From the NCBI GenBank assembly GCA_035543055.1, contig DATKKJ010000075.1:1-40691 (forward strand): 40,691 bases of DNA, in the 5' to 3' direction. Below are positions 1 through 5,626 of this stretch, piece by piece (positions within the stretch are counted from its first letter, which is position 1; each line of letters opens with the position of its first letter). A program made the translations under genes and the position numbers. The notes below the pieces were generated by a model. That model searched no databases. It worked only from the letters and a program-made list of their open reading frames with translations, and was not told the DNA's origin. This DNA is from Terriglobales bacterium. Its GTDB lineage: Bacteria > Acidobacteriota > Terriglobia > Terriglobales > Acidobacteriaceae.

Positions 1-735
1 GCCGGCACCGGCGGCGACGAGGCCACGCTGTTCGCGGCGGAGATGTTCCGCATGTACTCGCGCTACGCCGAGACCCAGCGCTGGAAGGTGGACGTGTTGA
101 ACAGGTCGGAGTCCGGCGTGGGCGGGCTGAAGGAGATCATCGCCTCCATCGAAGGCAAGCAGGTGTATTCGCGGCTCAAGTACGAGTCGGGGGTGCACCG
201 GGTGCAGCGCGTGCCGCAGACCGAGCAGCAGGGACGGGTGCACACCTCGGCGGTGACGGTGGCGGTGCTGCCCGAGGCCGAGGACGTGGACATCAAGATC
301 GAAGCCAAGGACATCCGCATCGACACGTTCTGCTCGTCGGGGCCGGGCGGGCAGTCGGTGAACACGACCTACTCGGCGGTGCGCATCACGCACCTGCCGA
401 CCAACACGGTGGTGTCGTGCCAAGACGAGAAATCGCAGATCAAGAATCGCGAGAAAGCGATGCGGGTGCTGCGGACGCGGCTCTACGAGATGGAGCTGGA
501 GAAGCAGCAGGCGGCGCTGGCCAAGGAGCGTAAGTCGCAGGTGGGCTCGGGGGACCGCAGCGAGAAGATCCGCACCTACAACTTCCCCCAGAACCGGGTG
601 ACCGACCACCGTATCGGGCTGACCATCCATCAGCTCGCGGACATCATGGACGGCAAGCTGCAGCCCTTCATCGACGCCCTGGTGACACACTACAACGCGG
701 AGAAGCTGAAACAGGACGCGACCGCAATTGCGTAA
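1..735 (+). CDS. prfA: Peptide chain release factor 1, 5'-truncated
   Basis: This is the C-terminal two thirds of RF1, which reads UAA/UAG stop codons and triggers peptide release on the ribosome. The frame is open from base 1, so the start lies outside the window. The stop-codon reading motif PxT appears as P-Q-T (codons 214-222); RF2 would have S-P-F. The catalytic GGQ loop is at codons 346-354, in the context GPGGQSVN, and the conserved basic C-terminal region after it is intact. GGQ is the substrate of PrmC, the next gene, and prfA-prmC is a common bacterial gene pair. The stop is TAA, and a repeat hairpin begins within about ten bases of it. Confidence 0.97.
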   Translation, partial: AGTGGDEATLFAAEMFRMYSRYAETQRWKVDVLNRSESGVGGLKEIIASIEGKQVYSRLKYESGVHRVQRVPQTEQQGRVHTSAVTVAVLPEAEDVDIKIEAKDIRIDTFCSSGPGGQSVNTTYSAVRITHLPTNTVVSCQDEKSQIKNREKAMRVLRTRLYEMELEKQQAALAKERKSQVGSGDRSEKIRTYNFPQNRVTDHRIGLTIHQLADIMDGKLQPFIDALVTHYNAEKLKQDATAIA

Positions 736-794
736 TTGGGAAATCGGGTAGTCGGGTAATTGGTTTGCAAATTACCCGACTACCCAATTACCCG
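736..794. repeat. Octamer repeat hairpin between prfA and prmC
   Basis: The right arm is three octamers of the type RAYTACCC (770-793), ending one base before the prmC ATG. The left arm has the complementary units TCGGGTAG and TCGGGTAA. Bases 746-761 and 770-785 form a perfect 16-bp stem with an 8-nt loop. No ribosome binding site lies between the hairpin and the start codon, so the hairpin could control prmC translation. It has the same design as the heptamer arrays elsewhere in this window, but with an 8-nt period. Confidence 0.8.
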
Positions 795-1646
795 ATGCGT
801 CTCGGCGACAGCCTGCAATCCGCCATCAGATTCCTGACCGACGAGCAGGTTCCCTCGCCACGGATGAATGCCGAGGTGTTGTTGATGTTCGTGCTAGGCG
901 TGGACCGAGCCTACCTCTACGCCCATCCGGAGCGCGAGTTGACAGCGGATGAGCGGGCGCGCTACGACGAGGCGCTGCGCGAGCGCGCCACCGGCAAGCC
1001 CGCGCAGTACATCACCGGGCACCAGGAATTCTGGGGGATGGACCTGATCGTCACGCCTGCCGTCCTCATCCCGCGCCCGGAGACCGAGCACGTCGTCGAG
1101 ACGGTGCTGGCGCTGGCGCGCGAGTTTCCGGCGCGGACCATCGTGGACGTCGGCACCGGCTCGGGGTGTATCGCGCTGGCCCTGGCCAAGGAATTGCCGC
1201 AAGCCGAGATCACCGCGACTGACATCTCCCCCGAAGCACTGGACGTGGCGAAGGCCAATGCGGCGCGCCACCAGTTGGAGAAAAGGATCAGGTTCGTAGA
1301 GGCCGATCTGCTGCCGAAGGGAGACGCCCTGACGGGCGTCTCTACCGGAGTGGACTTGGTGGTTTCGAATCCGCCTTACGTGTCGGAGGAAGAGCGCGAC
1401 AAAGTGCAGCGCGAAGTGCGGAAGTTCGAGCCACGGGTGGCGCTGTTCGGCGGGGAGCACGGCTTCGACATCTATCGGCGGCTGATCCCGCAGGCGAAAG
1501 CGGCCTTGAGATCGGGCGGCTGGCTGGTGATGGAAATGGGATTCTCGCAGGAGGAGGAGATGCGGCGGATGTTGTCGGGCTGGAGCGAGGTGCGAGTGGC
1601 GGCCGACCTGCAAGGGATCCCGCGGGTCATCGCGGCACGAAAGTGA
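795..1646 (+). CDS. prmC: Release factor glutamine methyltransferase
   Basis: This SAM-dependent enzyme N5-methylates the glutamine of the GGQ motif in release factors. The 283-residue protein has the N-terminal helical substrate domain (about 1-95), a SAM-binding loop VDVGTGSGCIALAL (117-130) and the catalytic N-P-P-Y at 192-195. I chose the ATG at 795 because the family begins near MRLGDSL. A TTG 30 bases upstream would put the repeat hairpin into the protein. No clear Shine-Dalgarno sequence is present. Residues 176-184 (GDALTGVST), just before the NPPY strand, are encoded by a palindrome that also occurs after moeA, so the gene seems to have absorbed a repeat. Confidence 0.95.
   Translation: MRLGDSLQSAIRFLTDEQVPSPRMNAEVLLMFVLGVDRAYLYAHPERELTADERARYDEALRERATGKPAQYITGHQEFWGMDLIVTPAVLIPRPETEHVVETVLALAREFPARTIVDVGTGSGCIALALAKELPQAEITATDISPEALDVAKANAARHQLEKRIRFVEADLLPKGDALTGVSTGVDLVVSNPPYVSEEERDKVQREVRKFEPRVALFGGEHGFDIYRRLIPQAKAALRSGGWLVMEMGFSQEEEMRRMLSGWSEVRVAADLQGIPRVIAARK
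1321..1342. repeat. Small palindrome inside prmC
   Basis: A perfect 9-bp stem GAGACGCCC / GGGCGTCTC encloses the loop TGAC. Nearly the same element, with the same loop, overlaps the moeA stop codon at 26535-26560. It is in frame and encodes part of the stretch G-D-A-L-T-G-V-S-T in PrmC. Confidence 0.75.
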
Positions 1647-1670
1647 TTGCAGATCGTCACGCCCGCGTAC

Positions 1671-1747
1671 AATCTGAAATCTGCAATCCGAGATCTGACT
1701 TGATGGAAGATTGCAGCCCTCAGATTTCAGATCGCGGATTGCTGGGA
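1671..1747. repeat. Heptamer array with inverted arms upstream of the hydrolase gene
   Basis: Four 7-nt units of the type AATCTGA run from 1671 to 1698. A facing set of the type TCAGATT runs from 1720 to 1747. ATCTGAAATCTG (1672-1683) is an exact inverted match to 1721-1732, and CTGCAATC (1681-1688) matches inverted at 1709-1716, so alternative hairpins are possible. A -10-like TACAAT (1668-1673) overlaps the first unit. The right arm ends in GGGAG, the likely ribosome binding site of the next gene. Confidence 0.75.
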
Positions 1748-1755
1748 GATTTCGC

Positions 1756-2316
1756 TTGAGCGAAACCATGGTCCTGACCGTACCCGGGCGCTACGATTCC
1801 GGGCCGAAGCACTGGCAGAACTGCTGGGAGAGGGACGACCCGAAGCATGTCCGGCATGTGCGACAGAGGGAGTGGGAGAAGCCGAACGCGAAGGACTGGA
1901 TCGCGGAGCTGGACCGGGCGGTGGTGGCGGCGGGGCCGGACGTGGTCCTGGTGGGTCACAGCCTGGGTTGCTGCACCATCGCACTGTGGGCGCGCAAGCA
2001 CAAGCGCGCGGTCCGCGGAGCATTGCTGGTGGCCCCCAGCGACACCGGACGGAAGTCGTATCCCAAGGGCGCGCGCGGCTTCAAGCCGATGCCGCTCCGC
2101 CCGCTGCCCTTCCCCAGCATCGTGGTGGCCAGCTCCAACGACCCATACGTCTCGCAAGCCCGCGCAAAGCGGTTCGCCAAGGCATGGGGCAGCCGGTACG
2201 TGTGCATCGGCGACGCCGGGCACATCAACAGCGAGTCGGGATACGGCGCCTGGCCGGGGGGGATGCAGTTACTGCGCTCCCTGCGCCGCGGCCGACGCCA
2301 CGTCCGTGCTCGCTGA
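1756..2316 (+). CDS. RBBP9/YdeN-type alpha/beta hydrolase
   Basis: This is a 186-residue cytoplasmic serine hydrolase of the RBBP9/YdeN family, a normal size for the family. The nucleophile elbow is G-H-S-L-G (Ser69). The probable acid is Asp129 in SSNDPY and the probable base is His156 in GDAGH, so the triad looks complete. Natural substrates of the family are poorly defined. I chose TTG at 1756 because GGGAG lies 7 nt upstream (1744-1748). An ATG at 1768 would remove only four residues. The 3' end overlaps the convergent phosphatase gene by 48 bp. The gene follows prmC by about 110 bases that hold the heptamer repeat. Confidence 0.85.
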   Translation: MSETMVLTVPGRYDSGPKHWQNCWERDDPKHVRHVRQREWEKPNAKDWIAELDRAVVAAGPDVVLVGHSLGCCTIALWARKHKRAVRGALLVAPSDTGRKSYPKGARGFKPMPLRPLPFPSIVVASSNDPYVSQARAKRFAKAWGSRYVCIGDAGHINSESGYGAWPGGMQLLRSLRRGRRHVRAR

Positions 2317-3459
2317 ACGTCGCCGCACCAGCAGCAGGGACTGGTCGTCGCCGGCCTTCCCGTGCTGCTGGGCGGCGCCCACGATCGACTCCCAGAGTCG
2401 CTCCAGGGGCTGTCCGGCGTGTTGGGTCAGCGCGGCCTTCACGCCGGCCATGCCGAACTCCGCGCCCGCCTTGTCCTCGATCTCCAGCAGGCCGTCGGTG
2501 ATGAGCACGAAGGTGTCGCCCGGTCCGGCGGTGAAGGACGAGGCTGCGAACGGAGTCTGCTCCACGATCCCGACCGGCAGGTTGGAGCACTGCAGCTCCG
2601 AGACCTCTCCGCTGCCGGCGTGATAATGCAGGATGGGCGGATGCCCGGCGAGGGCGAACTCCAGGCCCTGCCCGTTCTCCGCCAGGTAGGCCATGGTCAC
2701 GAACATGTTGGGCTTCTTGAGCGGATAGAGGACGGCATTGAGGCGGGCGAGCAGCTGGCCGCTCTGCCGGCCCGAAGTCAGCTCGGCGCGCGCCGTGCTC
2801 TTGACCATGGCCATGACCACGCCCGGGGCCACGCCGTGCCCGGAGACGTCGGCGATGTAGGCCATCCAGCCGCGGTCGTCTCCCACCAGGTCGATCAGGT
2901 CGCCGCCCACCTCGCCGCTGGGCTGGGAGCGGCCATAGAACTCATAGCCGCCGAGGCGGGTGGTGATGGGTGGCACCAGCACGCGGTGGATCTCGGCCGC
3001 CAACTCCATCTCCGCGTGCACGCGGAAATAGCGGCGGCCTTCGGTGATGGAGAAGATGAGGAAGCAGATGTATCCGGCGACGGTGGCAAACACGATAGCC
3101 AGACCGTCGGACCCGAGGCGATCGGTCATGCGCGCCAGAGCGTCGGCGTCCATCTGCCGGGGACGTGGCCAGCTCGGCCAGTGCCTCGCGATCTGGTTCT
3201 GAACGGTAAAGTGCACGATGAACAGTGGCACCACACCCATCCACCAGCGCTCCCGCAGGCGAAAACCAGAGACCGCATAGACCATGGCGAATCCGCCCGA
3301 CACCAGCACGCTCAGCACCAGGCGGATCTTCGGCTGCAATCCCAGGACCGCGATGTCGCCCACGAAGCCGACCGTGCTGAACAGGCAGAACACGCCCGCC
3401 AGGAACAAGGCGAGGGAGGTCCGCGGGACCCGGTCCCAGGAATAGGAGAATGCCCTCAT
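2269..3459 (-). CDS. Membrane SpoIIE/RsbU-type PP2C protein phosphatase
   Basis: This is a 396-residue protein. Four predicted membrane helices occupy roughly the first 140 residues. A short linker (AEIHRVLVPP) follows, then a PPM/SpoIIE phosphatase domain. Metal-binding acidic positions are visible in GEVGGDL, ADVSGHG, ITDGLLE and GDDQSLL. Known relatives dephosphorylate anti-sigma-factor antagonists (STAS proteins). A STAS/SEC14-like gene lies divergently about 200 bp away and is a possible partner, though no phospho-site proves it. The start is the ATG at 3459. A GTG at 3477 would add six residues, and neither has a strong ribosome binding site. There is no HAMP or GAF sensor, so the membrane part may sense the signal. 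Confidence 0.88.
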   Translation of the reverse strand: MRAFSYSWDRVPRTSLALFLAGVFCLFSTVGFVGDIAVLGLQPKIRLVLSVLVSGGFAMVYAVSGFRLRERWWMGVVPLFIVHFTVQNQIARHWPSWPRPRQMDADALARMTDRLGSDGLAIVFATVAGYICFLIFSITEGRRYFRVHAEMELAAEIHRVLVPPITTRLGGYEFYGRSQPSGEVGGDLIDLVGDDRGWMAYIADVSGHGVAPGVVMAMVKSTARAELTSGRQSGQLLARLNAVLYPLKKPNMFVTMAYLAENGQGLEFALAGHPPILHYHAGSGEVSELQCSNLPVGIVEQTPFAASSFTAGPGDTFVLITDGLLEIEDKAGAEFGMAGVKAALTQHAGQPLERLWESIVGAAQQHGKAGDDQSLLLVRRRSASTDVASAAAQGAQ

Positions 3460-3667
3460 CGCGCAGCAGACTACCACGCGCCGCGCGGGCGGGCGCTATC
3501 AAGCAGACATGAAGAGCCGCAATCCCGCCGGCGCCCGTCGGGGCAACCACGGAAAGCTCCGGGTCTCCGCGCTAGACTCCGACCCGCTCCCGGGTGTATA
3601 CGTCCTCCCACACTGGGCGGGATACCCGATCTCCGCTCCGTCCCGCAGCCAAGACTGGGGGTGTCGC

Positions 3668-4048
3668 ATGGAGCGCGTCCGTTTCATTACCCACCAAGGG
3701 CAGCAGGTGCTGCTGATCGACCACAGCCACAGCACGCCAGCCGAGATCCTGAAGACCCTGGCCGAAGTCGAGGACCTGGTGAAGACCCAGCCAGAGGCAT
3801 CGGTCTTGACGCTCTGCGATTTCACCGGCGCGGACATTGACAAGCAAAGCGCCGACCGCATGAAAGTGGTCGCCACCAAGGACCGACCCTATGTGCGGTG
3901 CTCTGCCTTCGTGGGCACCGACGACCTTCCCGAGGTGTACTACCGGGCGATGGTCTCGTTCTCCGCGCGCGACTTCCCCTGCTTCAAGAGCCGCGAGGAG
4001 GCACTGGACTGGCTGGTCAGCCAGGACAAAAGACAGGCTGCGTCTTAG
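3668..4048 (+). CDS. STAS/SEC14-like protein of unknown function
   Basis: This 126-residue soluble protein begins MERVRFITHQGQQVLLIDHS and ends EEALDWLVSQ. That pattern matches a widespread group of small bacterial proteins with a STAS/SpoIIAA-like alpha/beta fold. These are often annotated as STAS/SEC14 domain proteins, and their function is unknown. The ATG at 3668 is preceded by GGGG at 3657-3661. The frame stays open upstream, but that part does not resemble the family. The gene is divergent from the SpoIIE-type phosphatase, which fits a partner-switching role by analogy only. It is convergent with the rhodanese gene; the two stop codons are 3 bp apart. Confidence 0.75.
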   Translation: MERVRFITHQGQQVLLIDHSHSTPAEILKTLAEVEDLVKTQPEASVLTLCDFTGADIDKQSADRMKVVATKDRPYVRCSAFVGTDDLPEVYYRAMVSFSARDFPCFKSREEALDWLVSQDKRQAAS

Positions 4049-4051
4049 GCC

Positions 4052-4546
4052 TTAGCGGGTGCTCTGCCCGGGCTGATCCCCGCTGGCGACGGGGAATCCC
4101 TTGTTCTTCCAGTCGGCGCTGAAGCTGGCCGGCAGGTAGAGGACGCGCACCTTGGTAAGCCCCGCTTTCTTCAACTCCGCGAACCCCGGACGGACATTGG
4201 GGCAATGTTCCCACGGACAACAGCCGCAATAGATGACCACCGGGCTGTCCTTGGGCAGGAAAGCGACACGGGCACGCAGCTTCTCGATGGCTTCGGAGGG
4301 CATGCCGATGAATTCAGCTCCGGGAATATGGGCCTGGCGATAAAGGAACCTCGGACCCAGGTAGAGGACCAGCGGCTTGCCTGCCGACTTCAGTTCTTTG
4401 GCCAGTTGTTCGGGCTGGACCAGGTGCGGGCTTCCCGGGGCCAGGTCATCGGCCGGCTTCTGCGCCGCCGCCGGCAGGATCACCGCCAATGCGACGATCA
4501 ATCCCCAGCAGAGGCGGCCCCAACCTTGCGAACGTCGAACCATCAT
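4052..4546 (-). CDS. Secreted rhodanese-like protein
   Basis: This 164-residue protein has a Sec signal peptide (MMVRRSQ, then a hydrophobic core, likely cut after LPAAA). One rhodanese domain follows, with HIPGAEFIG and the strand VVIYC leading into the active-site loop. The loop reads CGCCPWEHCP, with four cysteines, and differs from the usual C-x4-R loop. The protein may therefore handle sulfur or disulfides in the periplasm, but I cannot name a substrate. The start is ATG at 4546, with GAGG 8 nt upstream; a second ATG follows directly. The PilZ gene lies 82 bp upstream on the same strand and may be cotranscribed. Confidence 0.85.
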   Translation of the reverse strand: MMVRRSQGWGRLCWGLIVALAVILPAAAQKPADDLAPGSPHLVQPEQLAKELKSAGKPLVLYLGPRFLYRQAHIPGAEFIGMPSEAIEKLRARVAFLPKDSPVVIYCGCCPWEHCPNVRPGFAELKKAGLTKVRVLYLPASFSADWKNKGFPVASGDQPGQSTR

Positions 4547-4628
4547 AAGTTCACCCTCGGGTTGCAGGATGCGAATCCTGAATCTTACTGGGCAAGGTGG
4601 TCTGTCGCCAGAGAAGCGAAGGGCCTCT

Positions 4629-4898
4629 TCAATCCGTCCGGAAGCCGGCGGCCATCGCGCCCTCGCGCTCCCCGACCCACACCACCCGCGCCCGGACCCT
4701 GCCCCAGTGATACACCACGCTGACCTCTTGGCCCTCAGAGAGGCTCGGATGCTGATGCCGGATGGCGAAGCCATGTGGGCTCACGTCGAGCAGCTGGCCG
4801 CGTACGAGCTCCCCGCCGGAGGCGATCTCGATGAGGAGTTCTCCGCTGGCGGGAGCGCGCAGTTCGCGTCGGGTTGGAGAGTATTTGGTGGTTGCCAT
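4629..4898 (-). CDS. PilZ-domain protein
   Basis: This 89-residue protein is a single PilZ domain, the common c-di-GMP receptor fold. The N-terminal basic motif R-R-E-L-R and the downstream DVSPHGFAI (the D/N-x-S-x-x-G motif) are both present, so nucleotide binding is plausible. The ATG at 4898 gives MATTKYS; a GTG 12 bases upstream is possible. A -10-like TACATT lies at 4930-4925. The gene is followed by the rhodanese gene on the same strand. No cyclase or phosphodiesterase is nearby. Confidence 0.8.
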   Translation of the reverse strand: MATTKYSPTRRELRAPASGELLIEIASGGELVRGQLLDVSPHGFAIRHQHPSLSEGQEVSVVYHWGRVRARVVWVGEREGAMAAGFRTD

Positions 4899-5004
4899 AG
4901 CCTGGGGCACGAGGCCTGGTCACCAATGTAGATCGCAAGCGCGCCGCGGCCCATCCGGACTTGGATTTTGTTCCGAAATCGGAACAGACCTTGGGGAGCC
5001 TCAG

Positions 5005-5091
5005 TGGGAGTCTCGGCCTTCAGGCCGAGGTCCGTCGCTGTCGTGGAACGATGTGACTTTAGCCCCGGTGAATAGGCCCTGGGCGTACAAT
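5005..5091. repeat. Intergenic palindrome and leader before the ACT gene
   Basis: CTCGGCCT / AGGCCGAG (5012-5019 and 5022-5029) is an 8-bp palindrome. The core GGCCTTCAGGCC type recurs as GGGCCTGAAGGCCC in the element at 17855-17957 and in part at 23354-23364. A -10-like TACAAT sits at 5086-5091, 35 bases before the ACT gene. No good -35 is visible. Confidence 0.4.
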
Positions 5092-5126
5092 TCTCGACAC
5101 CATAGACGGCCTACGGAGGTGCCCCC

Positions 5127-5507
5127 ATGGCCAAGAGCACACAGTTCATCATCGCGGTGGAGAACCGTCCGGGGACGGTCGCCGAGATCGCGCACGCGCT
5201 CGGCGATGCCAAGGTCAACATCCTGGCGCTGTCGGGTCTGGCGCACGGCGCAGGCGGGACGGTGCACGTCATCGTCGACAATGCGAGGCGGGCCAAGACC
5301 GCGCTGGACGCGGCACGCTGCCACTACACCCAGGCACCGGTGAACCAGGTCGAGTTACCCAACAAGCCCGGCGCCCTGGCCAAGTACCTGGACGGCGTCG
5401 CCAAGAAGGGCGTCAACCTGAACGCGGTGTACGCGACTACCTCGAAGAACGCAAAGAAAGCGACCGTGGTGTTCGTGGAGGAAAAGACAGCGGCTGCGAC
5501 TTCGTGA
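5127..5507 (+). CDS. Tandem ACT-domain protein
   Basis: This 126-residue protein is made only of two ACT repeats. The first begins FIIAVENRPGTVAEIAHAL and the second NQVELPNKPGALAKYLDGV. ACT domains bind amino acids or similar small ligands and often regulate enzymes. No catalytic domain is attached, so this is likely a stand-alone sensor or regulator, and the ligand is unknown. A strong ribosome binding site, GGAGGT (5115-5120), lies 6 nt before the ATG. The gene stands alone, with its own likely promoter box at 5086 and a possible hairpin after it. Confidence 0.85.
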   Translation: MAKSTQFIIAVENRPGTVAEIAHALGDAKVNILALSGLAHGAGGTVHVIVDNARRAKTALDAARCHYTQAPVNQVELPNKPGALAKYLDGVAKKGVNLNAVYATTSKNAKKATVVFVEEKTAAATS

Positions 5508-5515
5508 TCTGCCTG

Positions 5516-5546
5516 GTCCCACCCTTGGCGATGCCCGCTGTGGGAC
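5516..5546 (+). terminator. Hairpin after the ACT gene
   Basis: GTCCCAC (5516-5522) pairs with GTGGGAC (5540-5546) around a 17-nt loop, a few bases after the ACT stop codon. There is no T-tract, so it may be a repeat or a weak terminator. Confidence 0.35.
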
Positions 5547-5597
5547 AGCTTGGCTCTCGGTTGTCCACAATTCGATAGCCGCCGCGGGCACGCGGGA

Positions 5598-5603
5598 TAT
5601 AAT
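5598..5603 (+). promoter_or_regulatory. -10 box TATAAT before the kinase gene
   Basis: A perfect TATAAT lies 23 bases before the ATG at 5627. A GGGGA ribosome binding site (5616-5620) lies between. No convincing -35 is seen at normal spacing. Confidence 0.5.
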
Positions 5604-5626
5604 GCGCCCTCACACGGGGACAATGG

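Noticed and set aside
2362-3840. A 492-codon open frame on the plus strand opposite the phosphatase gene
   Set aside because: It runs through the phosphatase gene and into the STAS-like gene in another frame, with no domain and a skewed composition.
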